This document shows, piece after piece, positions 1 through 7,145 of a DNA stretch of 53,215 nucleotides. Both the position numbers and the translations under genes were made by a program. How positions within the stretch are numbered: position 1 is the stretch's first letter; every line of letters begins with the position of its first letter. The stretch is from Candidatus Bacteroides merdigallinarum (GTDB lineage Bacteria; Bacteroidota; Bacteroidia; Bacteroidales; Bacteroidaceae), in NCBI GenBank assembly GCA_019116285.1, contig DXBX01000019.1, forward strand, positions 1 through 53,215, written 5' to 3'. The notes below the pieces were generated by a model. The model had not been told where the DNA came from and ran no database searches. It saw only the letters and a list, made by a program, of their open reading frames with translations.

Positions 1-219
1 CTATAACTTTGCTTTCGGTGATCATAGCGACTATTGTTTGTAAATCTTTGTAATTCAGCACTATAAAGATACAACAATTTTCGCTAATCACCAATTTTAC
101 AAGTACTTATAATTCATCGAACTCACGTTAAATTATGAAATAAAATATGTGTCCAATTTGGACACACTAGGTATATTTTCTGAAAAGATCCTCTTTTCCG
201 ACCCGATGGACCTACTGTA

Positions 220-241
220 GAGATGCGACGCACTGCGTCTC
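220..241. repeat. Small palindromic repeat upstream of rnr
   Basis: An imperfect dyad reads GAGATGCGACGC then ACT then GCGTCTC, so the outer GAGA/TCTC and inner GCG/CGC can pair. It resembles the short REP-like palindromes seen between Bacteroides genes, though that resemblance is from memory. The rest of positions 1-261 is AT-rich intergenic DNA without a credible ORF. It may hold the 5' region of a gene to the left of the window. Confidence 0.45.
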
Positions 242-261
242 CTGACACACCACGGCCGCTC

Positions 262-355
262 CAAATTCGCCCCTGCTCCCTACCTCCTCCCTACCTTCTC
301 CTTGTCTATACACAGGGACTTGGTAGGGAGGAGGTAGGGAGCAGGGGCGAATTTG
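262..355. repeat. 34-bp perfect inverted repeat with a 26-nt loop (copy 1)
   Basis: The left arm 262-295 and right arm 322-355 are perfect reverse complements over 34 bp. They start CAAATTCGCCCC and end with two related CTCCCTACC blocks. The loop 296-321 begins TTCTCCTTGTC and is found again, reverse-complemented and identical over all 26 nt, in the element at 17725-17807. The element lies 100 bp upstream of the rnr start. It has no coding potential and no transposase, so it is best described as a dispersed hairpin element of unknown function. Confidence 0.85.
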
Positions 356-423
356 AAGGGTCTATGGATACACGGATATGCTATTTTTAAGGGAAAAATG
401 AACGAAAAATACCAGGAATTTGT

Positions 424-431
424 TTACTTTG
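424..431 (+). promoter_or_regulatory. Probable -7 box of rnr promoter
   Basis: TTACTTTG is one mismatch from the Bacteroides -7 consensus TAnnTTTG and is followed by GC. It stands 24 bp before ATG 455. This placement argues that the reading frame upstream of 455 is not translated. No convincing -33 TTTG was found. Confidence 0.45.
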
Positions 432-454
432 CAGAGGTATTACACTACATAGCT

Positions 455-2608
455 ATGGGCAAGAAGAAAGAAAAACGAGAGAAAAAGGCGGGCAAGCGCA
501 TGAGCAAGAAGCAACTGGCAGCCCTGCTGATGGACTACTTCCACGAGAAAGGCAACGAAAGCGTCGCCCTGAAGAAGATTTTCGAGCAACTGCGACTGAC
601 CACGCATCCGCTGAAGATGCTCTGCATGGATATCCTGGCCGACCTGAAGGAGGATGACTATATCACCGAGACGGAACACCACGTCTACCGCCTGCACCAG
701 CGCGGCGTGGAGATGACGGGTCGCTTCGTGCGCAAGAGCAACGGCAAGAACTCCTTCATCCCCGACGACGGAGGAGACCCCATCTTCATTGCAGAGCGTA
801 ACTCCGCCCACGCCATGAACAACGACCGGGTGCGCATTGCCTACTACGCGCGACGTCGCGGAAAGACGGCCGAAGGCGAGGTGCTGGAAGTGCTGGAGCG
901 CGCCAACGACAGTTTCGTAGGTACGCTGGAGGTGACCAAGAACTATGCCTTCCTGCTGACTGAAAACCGTACGCTGGCCAACGATATCTTCATCCCCAAG
1001 GACAAATTGAAAGGGGGAAAGACCGGCGACAAGGCGGTAGTAAAGATTACCGAATGGCCGGACAAGGCAAAGAACCCCATCGGGCAGGTCATCGACATCC
1101 TGGGCCGCGCGGGCGAGAACAACACAGAAATGCATGCCATCCTGGCGGAGTTCGGACTGCCCTACTCCTATCCGGAGAATGTGGAGGCCGCCGCGGACAA
1201 GATTCCGGACGAAATCCCTGCCGAAGAAATCGCGCGGCGCGAGGATTTCCGCCGCGTCACAACCTTCACCATCGACCCCAAGGATGCCAAGGACTTCGAC
1301 GATGCCTTGTCCATCCGCAGCCTGGGAGGCGGACTATGGGAAGTGGGCGTACACATCGCCGACGTCAGCCACTATGTCAAGGAGGGCACCGTCATCGACA
1401 AGGAGGCCGAGCGGCGCGCCACGTCCGTCTACCTGGTGGACCGCACCATCCCGATGTTGCCCGAACGGCTCTGCAACCTCCTTTGCTCTCTCCGCCCGGA
1501 CGAGGAGAAGCTGGCGTATAGTGTCATCTTCCAGATGAACGACAAGGCCGAGATACAGGCATCACGCATCGTCCACACCGTCATCAAGAGCGACCGCCGC
1601 TTCACCTACGAGGAGGCGCAACAGGTCATCGAGACGGGCGAGGGGGACTACAAGTATGAATTGCTGGAGTTGGACCGCCTGGCCAAGTTGCTGCGCGAGA
1701 AGCGCATGGCCGGTGGTGCACTGGAATTCGACCGCGTGGAGGTGAAGTTCGAGATTGACGAGAAGGGCAAACCGCTGCGCGTCTACTTCAAGGAATCCAA
1801 GGATGCCAACAAGCTGGTGGAGGAATTCATGCTGCTGGCCAACCGTACCGTGGCCGAGGCCATTGGTAAGGTGCCCAAGGGCAAGAAGGCGAAGGTATTC
1901 CCTTATCGCATCCACGACCTGCCCGATCCTGCCAAGTTGGACACACTGGCACAGTTCATAGGCCGCTTCGGCTATAAACTGCGCACAGCAGGCAACCGGA
2001 GCGACCTCTCAAAGTCCATCAACCGGATGCTGGATGACGTCAAGGGCAAGAAGGAGCAGAATCTCATCGAAACCGTATCCATCCGCGCCATGCAGAAGGC
2101 GTGCTACTCTACGCACAACATCGGACACTACGGCCTGGGCTTTGAGTACTACACGCACTTCACCTCGCCCATCCGCCGCTATCCGGACATGATGGTGCAC
2201 CGTCTCCTGACGAAGTACCTGGACGAACATGGCCGCACCGTGAGCGAAAAGAAATATGAAGCCTTGTGCGAACACAGCAGCGCCATGGAGCAACTGGCCG
2301 CCAACGCCGAACGGGCCAGCATCAAATACAAGCAGGTGGAGTTCATGCAGGAGCACGTGGGACAGGTGTACGACGGGGTCATCTCCGGCGTCACGGAGTG
2401 GGGCCTCTACGTGGAGCTGAACGAGAACAAATGCGAGGGCATGATACCCATCCGCGACCTGGATGATGATTATTACGAATACGACGAAAAGAACTATTGC
2501 CTGCGCGGACGGCGCAAGAAGCATGTGTATAGCCTGGGCGATGCCATCACCATCAAGGTGGCGCGGGCCAATCTGGAGAAGAAGCAGCTGGACTTCGCGC
2601 TGGCGTGA
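455..2608 (+). CDS. rnr: Ribonuclease R (RNB-family 3'-5' exoribonuclease)
   Basis: Processive 3'-5' exoribonuclease that degrades structured RNA and mRNA in the cytoplasm. The 717-aa product has a basic Lys-rich N terminus, then cold-shock-type OB folds, then the RNB catalytic domain with the acidic motif DPKDAKDFDDALS near residues 273-285. A C-terminal S1 domain starts near residue 632 (GQVYDGVISGVTEWGLYVEL). Length and domain order fit RNase R rather than RNase II. I chose ATG 455 because the family begins here and the -7 box lies at 424-431. The frame stays open back to a TTG at 353 inside the inverted repeat, which is probably chance. It converges on the znuC-like gene with 17 bp between stop codons and no obvious terminator hairpin. 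Confidence 0.95.
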   Translation: MGKKKEKREKKAGKRMSKKQLAALLMDYFHEKGNESVALKKIFEQLRLTTHPLKMLCMDILADLKEDDYITETEHHVYRLHQRGVEMTGRFVRKSNGKNSFIPDDGGDPIFIAERNSAHAMNNDRVRIAYYARRRGKTAEGEVLEVLERANDSFVGTLEVTKNYAFLLTENRTLANDIFIPKDKLKGGKTGDKAVVKITEWPDKAKNPIGQVIDILGRAGENNTEMHAILAEFGLPYSYPENVEAAADKIPDEIPAEEIARREDFRRVTTFTIDPKDAKDFDDALSIRSLGGGLWEVGVHIADVSHYVKEGTVIDKEAERRATSVYLVDRTIPMLPERLCNLLCSLRPDEEKLAYSVIFQMNDKAEIQASRIVHTVIKSDRRFTYEEAQQVIETGEGDYKYELLELDRLAKLLREKRMAGGALEFDRVEVKFEIDEKGKPLRVYFKESKDANKLVEEFMLLANRTVAEAIGKVPKGKKAKVFPYRIHDLPDPAKLDTLAQFIGRFGYKLRTAGNRSDLSKSINRMLDDVKGKKEQNLIETVSIRAMQKACYSTHNIGHYGLGFEYYTHFTSPIRRYPDMMVHRLLTKYLDEHGRTVSEKKYEALCEHSSAMEQLAANAERASIKYKQVEFMQEHVGQVYDGVISGVTEWGLYVELNENKCEGMIPIRDLDDDYYEYDEKNYCLRGRRKKHVYSLGDAITIKVARANLEKKQLDFALA

Positions 2609-2625
2609 GGGGGTCGGAGCAAGAA

Positions 2626-3285
2626 TTAACAGACTGATGTCACGGTTCCCTCCACCCTGACCACGGACGTAGCCAGGCGCCGCACGGCTCCGGCATCGTG
2701 GCTCACGAGGATGATGGCACACGTATGATGCAGTTCTTCCAGGAGTTCGTAAAGACGGGCTTCGGAAGAACTGTCCATATAGGTATCAGGCTCATCCAGA
2801 ATCAGCACCTCGGGATCCGCAATGATGGCACGTCCCAGGAGGGTGCGTTGCAATTGGCCTCCACTCAGGGTTCCGATGGCACGATCGCCCAGTCCATCCA
2901 GCCCCATGCGGGTCATCACGGCCTTTGCCTGTTCACGGTCAGCCTTCGTAAAACGGGCAAAGAGAGGTTTGCTGCCCCCTAATCCGGACAACACTACCTC
3001 TTCTACCGTAATAGGAAACTTGCGGTCAATGCGACTGTACTGGGGCAGATAGCCTATGCGGAGCTTTCCGCCTTCCGGCCGTCGGCACGAATGGAAGACA
3101 AGGGTTCCCTCCACCGGCTTCAGGAGTCCCAGGATACATCGTACCAATGTGGTCTTCCCGCCTCCGTTGGGTCCCGTAAGCGCCAGGAAGTCTCCGGCAT
3201 ATACACGCAGGTTTACATCGTGCAGCACCGTTTGGCCATCATAGGCCGCACGGAGATTCTCTATTTCGATGAGAGGAGTCGACAT
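2626..3285 (-). CDS. znuC: Zinc/manganese-type ABC transporter ATP-binding protein (ZnuC-like)
   Basis: ATPase subunit of a metal-ion ABC importer at the inner face of the membrane. The 219-aa protein has Walker A GPNGGGKTTL (residues 38-47), signature LSGGQLQRTLL (140-150), Walker B LILDEPDTYMD (161-171) and the switch His in LVSHD (193-197). The start is ATG 3285 (MSTPLIEIENL); an in-frame ATG at 3300 is possible. It follows the YqaA-ZnuA gene by 28 bp and is the last gene of the minus-strand block. The adjoining gene encodes a His-rich metal-binding protein, which supports a zinc role. No ABC permease gene is adjacent, so the transporter must draw its membrane subunit from elsewhere. Confidence 0.85.
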   Translation of the reverse strand: MSTPLIEIENLRAAYDGQTVLHDVNLRVYAGDFLALTGPNGGGKTTLVRCILGLLKPVEGTLVFHSCRRPEGGKLRIGYLPQYSRIDRKFPITVEEVVLSGLGGSKPLFARFTKADREQAKAVMTRMGLDGLGDRAIGTLSGGQLQRTLLGRAIIADPEVLILDEPDTYMDSSSEARLYELLEELHHTCAIILVSHDAGAVRRLATSVVRVEGTVTSVC

Positions 3286-3313
3286 GTGAGATATTAACAT
3301 GGAATATGGGAAA

Positions 3314-4600
3314 TTATAACGAAGCCAATGCTTCTGCCACCTTTTGCATCTCTGCCGGCCAGTCGTAAGCCAGGGGATTGATATCCACCACCCGGACACC
3401 GGTCTCTGTTGCAATCAGTTCTGCATGGCGACGATCAAACTCAGGTTGTACAAAGATGACCCGCACTTGCTCTGCCCGGCAACGTTCCATCAACTCTTTC
3501 AGCCAGGCGGGCGAAGGTTCCTTGCCACCCGCCTCAACAGGTATTTGCCGAAGGCCATAGTCACGGGCAAAATAGGATAGAGCCGGATGATAAATCATAA
3601 AGGCACGATCGGCACCGGGACGGGACAACAACGCCCGGCATACGCTATCTGTCCGACCAATGACACGGCACAAACTATCGCATCGTTGCCGGAATATCGC
3701 CTCGCCAGCAGGGTCCAGCTGAGTTAATGTCCGGGCAATATGAAGCGCCATTTGACGGGCATTCGGGGCGGAACTCCAGATATGGGGTTCCACGCCACCC
3801 TCATGATGATGGCCATGACCGGCGGTCAACGTATCACGAATCAAGTCGATACCCTCGGACAGGTCCACTACTTGAAGGTTCGGGGCATTGGTTACCATGC
3901 GCTCTGCCCAGGCTAATTCAAAGCCCAGATGACCGGTGCGCAACCAAGCCCGGCTTCCGGATAAGTCCATCAACTGGCGGGGCGTAGGGTCGTAGGTTTC
4001 GGGACTGGCTCCTTTAGGCACGAGACAGGACACCCGGAAACGGTCTCCCGACACGGCTTCAGTGAAATATCGCACCGGCTCTATGCTCACCGTAATGACC
4101 GGCTTGTCCGCAAGGGTTCCCTTTGGCGTGCAGGAAGTCAATACCCCCATCAGGGCAAGAAGCATCACGACATAACGCGCCAACTTGCCCGCAAACATGG
4201 ACAGGGTCGTCAACGTCAGATTGCTGCGCATGAAGCCGAGAGCCACCGCTATGGCCTCGCCCACGAAAGGCAGGAAGGCAAAGAAGGCCATCAGCGCCCC
4301 GCGCCCTTGCAGGAAACGCTGCATACGTTCCACCTTCTCCTGCTTCACGCCGAGGTATTTCTCAATCCAATCCGTACGGCCCAGCCGGCCCAGCCAATAA
4401 CAGGTCAGTCCTCCCAAGGTATTGCCCAGCGAGGCGGACAACACACAAGCCCACGGCTTCAGTCCCATGGCCACCAGGGCTGCCATCACCAGTTCCGAAC
4501 TGAAAGGTATAATACTGCCTGCCAGCAAGGCCGACAAGAACAGTCCTACATATCCCCAGTCTGTCAGCAAGCGCACCAAGGCGTCTAGAAAAGCATCCAT
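3314..4600 (-). CDS. Fusion of a YqaA/DedA-type membrane domain and a ZnuA-like zinc-binding protein
   Basis: The 428-aa product has two parts. Residues 1-152 are a VTT/YqaA-like membrane domain with the re-entrant motif pattern GSIIPFSSELVMAAL (29-43) and FLPFVGEAIAVALGF (109-123). Residues 158-428 are a periplasmic solute-binding protein of the ZnuA family with a His-rich loop (GHGHHHEGG, 261-269), PHIW at 272-275 and the C-terminal DINPL. The junction YVVMLLALMGVLTSC (143-157) reads as a lipoprotein signal with Cys157 in a lipobox, and an in-frame ATG at 4198 (Met135) would give a 294-aa lipoprotein. The protein could be a true fusion, or two products from one frame. The start ATG 4600 overlaps the upstream gene's end by 16 nt, which suggests translational coupling. 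Confidence 0.8.
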   Translation of the reverse strand: MDAFLDALVRLLTDWGYVGLFLSALLAGSIIPFSSELVMAALVAMGLKPWACVLSASLGNTLGGLTCYWLGRLGRTDWIEKYLGVKQEKVERMQRFLQGRGALMAFFAFLPFVGEAIAVALGFMRSNLTLTTLSMFAGKLARYVVMLLALMGVLTSCTPKGTLADKPVITVSIEPVRYFTEAVSGDRFRVSCLVPKGASPETYDPTPRQLMDLSGSRAWLRTGHLGFELAWAERMVTNAPNLQVVDLSEGIDLIRDTLTAGHGHHHEGGVEPHIWSSAPNARQMALHIARTLTQLDPAGEAIFRQRCDSLCRVIGRTDSVCRALLSRPGADRAFMIYHPALSYFARDYGLRQIPVEAGGKEPSPAWLKELMERCRAEQVRVIFVQPEFDRRHAELIATETGVRVVDINPLAYDWPAEMQKVAEALASL

Positions 4601-5520
4601 AGATTCACCAGATATAAAACAAAACCAGCCAACAAGGCAATGATAAAGAACACATTGGCTGCCCGTCCCCGCGTCCATACGAACAAATGACCTGCCAAGA
4701 TACTGATGCAGACCGCCAACGCGGGCAACAGATCGGCATAAAGCCCCGGCTGCAAGATGATAGCCACAAACAGGCAGATGCCCAACAGAACCAGAAATCG
4801 CAGGCAACACCGCGTACGTATCTTCTCCTCCAGGCCATGCAAGAGTGTATGGGAACCGGCCACCAGAAACAGCAGGAACAGATAACCTATCGTCCCCCAA
4901 CGCCCGTATCCAAGGCCTTGGAACAGAGGCGTAAACTCTGCCATCTCCTTGAACGGGGCGGTAAACAGTTCCATTTCCCCGTAGAACCAGGCATGTCCCA
5001 GCAGGAACCAAAAAGGAAACATCCACCCCAGCAGAGAGCCGAAGAAACTACGCGCAGTCAAGGCCTGCAAGGTGTAAGCCCCTATCCAATAGAGCGGCAG
5101 GAAGAACACCAGCGAAGGTACGACAAGACACCCCACTCCCAGGCAGGCCGCAGACAAGAAAAGATCGACCGAAGCAGACGGACTGCGATAGCCCCGGAAC
5201 AGGAAGAACAAGGAACCTGTCACGGCAAGCCCCGCCACATGCCCAACCCGGAGGCCATAGAGGTCCGGACAGAGCGATACCAACAGCAGATAGACCGCCG
5301 ACTGAAAGGAAGCCCTTTGCCGGATCAGGCCGTAGGCATTGTTCAGCCCTATCAGCAGGCCGGCGGTCAGGATATGAACCAGCAGCCCGCCCCACAGCCC
5401 CCAGGCCGGGACGGATAACTCCGATTGTGCCGCCAGGCGACACAGCGCGGCCACCAGCAGGGCGGCGGGCAGTGTGTACCGCCCGGACGTCACCCTATAC
5501 TGCAAGTTCCTTTCTGCCAT
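4585..5520 (-). CDS. Polytopic membrane protein of unknown function
   Basis: The 311-aa protein is almost entirely hydrophobic, with about nine or ten probable membrane helices and short basic loops such as EEKIRTRC. I recognise a conserved Bacteroides family of uncharacterised integral membrane proteins but no catalytic motif. It lacks the EAA-type loop expected of an ABC permease, so it does not obviously supply the missing zinc permease. It lies 21 bp after purD and overlaps the YqaA-ZnuA gene by 16 nt, so it is part of the same transcription unit. Confidence 0.75.
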   Translation of the reverse strand: MAERNLQYRVTSGRYTLPAALLVAALCRLAAQSELSVPAWGLWGGLLVHILTAGLLIGLNNAYGLIRQRASFQSAVYLLLVSLCPDLYGLRVGHVAGLAVTGSLFFLFRGYRSPSASVDLFLSAACLGVGCLVVPSLVFFLPLYWIGAYTLQALTARSFFGSLLGWMFPFWFLLGHAWFYGEMELFTAPFKEMAEFTPLFQGLGYGRWGTIGYLFLLFLVAGSHTLLHGLEEKIRTRCCLRFLVLLGICLFVAIILQPGLYADLLPALAVCISILAGHLFVWTRGRAANVFFIIALLAGFVLYLVNLWMLF

Positions 5521-5541
5521 ACGCTCCTCCTACACGCTGCC

Positions 5542-6822
5542 TCAGAGGTCAAAACCGATGTCGTGACGGAAGTATTTCTTGTCGAACCGGATCTGTTCGG
5601 CCACGCGATAGCTCTGCGCCAACGCATCTTCTTTCGTCTCACCATACGAGCAGACTGCCAGCACACGGCCACCCGATGTGACCACATCGTTGCCCGACAC
5701 GGCCGTACCGGCATGGAACAGAATGCTGTCCCCGCGAGCAGCCTCATCCAGCCCGCTGATGACCTTGCCCTTCTCGTAGGCTTCGGGATAACCGCCGCTG
5801 ACCAGCATCACGCAGGCTGCCGCACGGGCATCCATCTCTACGGGATGCTGATCCAGCGTGCCTTGCCAAGCGGCTTCCAGCAGTTCCACCAGGTCGCTCT
5901 TGAGGCGCAGCATCACGCTTTCCGTCTCCGGGTCGCCCATGCGGACGTTGTACTCGATGACGTAAGGCTCGCCGCCCACGTTCATCAGGCCCAGGAAGAT
6001 GAAGCCCTTGTACGTAATCTGCTCCTCGGCCAGGCCCCGGACAGTCGGCTCGATGATGCGCGTGCGCACCTTCTCCATGAATACGTCATCGGCAAAGGGA
6101 ACAGGCGTCACGCTGCCCATGCCGCCCGTGTTCAGGCCCTTGTCGCCCTCACCGATACGCTTGTAGTCCTTGGCCACGGGCAACACCTGGTAGTGCGCAC
6201 CGTCCGTCAGCACGAAGACGCTGCACTCGATGCCGCTGAGGTATTCCTCAATCAACACCGTGGCACTGGCCTGGCCGAACATGCCGCCCAGCATCTCCTG
6301 AAGCTCGCGCTTCGCCTCGTCCAAGGTGGGCAGGATGAGCACGCCCTTGCCGGCACAGAGGCCGTCGGCCTTCAGCACGTATGGCGCGGAGAGGGTTTCG
6401 AGGAAGGCCAGCCCCTCGGCCAGGTTGGCGGCGGTGACGCTGAGATGGCGTGCCGTGGGGATGCCGTGGCGCAGCATGAAGTCCTTGGCAAAGTCCTTGC
6501 TGCCCTCCAACCTGGCGCCCGATTGGGACGGGCCAATCACCGCGATGTGGCGCGTGGCCTCATCGGCCTGGAAGGCATCGTAAATGCCTTGCACCAGCGG
6601 GTCCTCGGGGCCCACGACCACCATCTGCACGTCATGGCCGAGGGCGAATTGCTTCAGGGCGGGGAAATCCGTCGCCTTCAGGGGCACGTTCTCGCCCACC
6701 TCGCGCGTGCCGGCATTGCCCGGCGCGATATACAGTTTGTCCACAAGGTTGCTTTGGGCTATCTTCCACGCCAATGCGTGTTCGCGGCCGCCCGAGCCGA
6801 GCAATAAGATGTTCATATTCAA
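5542..6822 (-). CDS. purD: Phosphoribosylamine-glycine ligase (GAR synthetase)
   Basis: Catalyses the ATP-dependent joining of glycine to 5-phosphoribosylamine in purine biosynthesis, in the cytoplasm. The 426-aa protein begins [19 protein letters not shown], the family signature, and continues with an ATP-grasp core including [12 protein letters not shown] and the PurD pattern [10 protein letters not shown]. The end of the catalytic core reads [10 protein letters not shown], as in other PurD proteins. Length is normal. Two adjacent Met codons (6822, 6816) are possible starts. The gene is preceded by a 323-bp non-coding stretch filled largely by a 23-bp periodic array. Confidence 0.96.
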   Translation of the reverse strand: MNMNILLLGSGGREHALAWKIAQSNLVDKLYIAPGNAGTREVGENVPLKATDFPALKQFALGHDVQMVVVGPEDPLVQGIYDAFQADEATRHIAVIGPSQSGARLEGSKDFAKDFMLRHGIPTARHLSVTAANLAEGLAFLETLSAPYVLKADGLCAGKGVLILPTLDEAKRELQEMLGGMFGQASATVLIEEYLSGIECSVFVLTDGAHYQVLPVAKDYKRIGEGDKGLNTGGMGSVTPVPFADDVFMEKVRTRIIEPTVRGLAEEQITYKGFIFLGLMNVGGEPYVIEYNVRMGDPETESVMLRLKSDLVELLEAAWQGTLDQHPVEMDARAAACVMLVSGGYPEAYEKGKVISGLDEAARGDSILFHAGTAVSGNDVVTSGGRVLAVCSYGETKEDALAQSYRVAEQIRFDKKYFRHDIGFDL

Positions 6823-6879
6823 TGAGTTTAATAAGGTTTATTATCTATATGTCGAATCCCCTATGACCCGCCCCGCGGG

Positions 6880-7115
6880 TTCACTATAGTGAAGGGCTTC
6901 TGTTCACTACTGTCTCGACCTCATCGTCACTACTGTGACGACAGCTCCGTCACTATAGTGAAGAGAATGCCGTCACTACTGTCACGCTTTCAGGGAGACC
7001 AAGGTGACGATGAAATCGAGACCAAGGTGACGACGACGTCAAGACCAAGGCGACGATGACATCGAGACCAAGGCGACGATGACGTTGAGACCAAGGCGAC
7101 GGTAAAACCGAGACC
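6880..7115. repeat. Intergenic array of ten 23-bp units, first half palindromic
   Basis: Units begin at 6880, 6903, 6926, 6949, 6972, 6995, 7018, 7041, 7064 and 7087, with a partial unit at 7110, always 23 bp apart. The first five carry dyads such as TTCACTATAGTGAA and GTCACTACTGTGAC. The last five carry GAGACCAAGGTGACG or its C variant. An ACYAnnGYGACG-like core runs through most units. The period is not a multiple of 3, so it is not coding. It fills the space between the peptidase and purD genes. The remaining flanks, 6823-6879 and 7116-7145, show no clear promoter. Confidence 0.88.
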
Positions 7116-7145
7116 TTGACCTGCCCGGACGTACCGCCGAGACCC

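Noticed and set aside
353..454. Upstream extension of rnr from a TTG codon
   Set aside because: The codon lies within the inverted-repeat arm and before the likely promoter; family similarity begins at ATG 455.
4601..5026. Open frame upstream of the YqaA-ZnuA start
   Set aside because: It is out-of-frame reading through the preceding membrane protein gene and has no family features; the recognisable domain begins at ATG 4600.
4585..5520. Calling the ten-helix protein the missing zinc permease
   Set aside because: No EAA-type loop or ZnuB sequence pattern could be recognised, so only a general membrane protein call is supported.
5425..6807. Long open frame on the plus strand opposite purD
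   Set aside because: It is the antisense of purD, has no family motif, and is explained by GC-rich codon use. Similar shadow frames lie opposite the DPP IV-like gene (7116-9812), sufB (32961-34499), sufD (36417-37646) and the CoA-transferase (41799-43082).
6880..7115. CRISPR array
   Set aside because: Units are 23 bp without a conserved-repeat/unique-spacer pattern, units diverge along the array, and no cas gene is near. The array at 49647-49751 was rejected as CRISPR for the same reasons.
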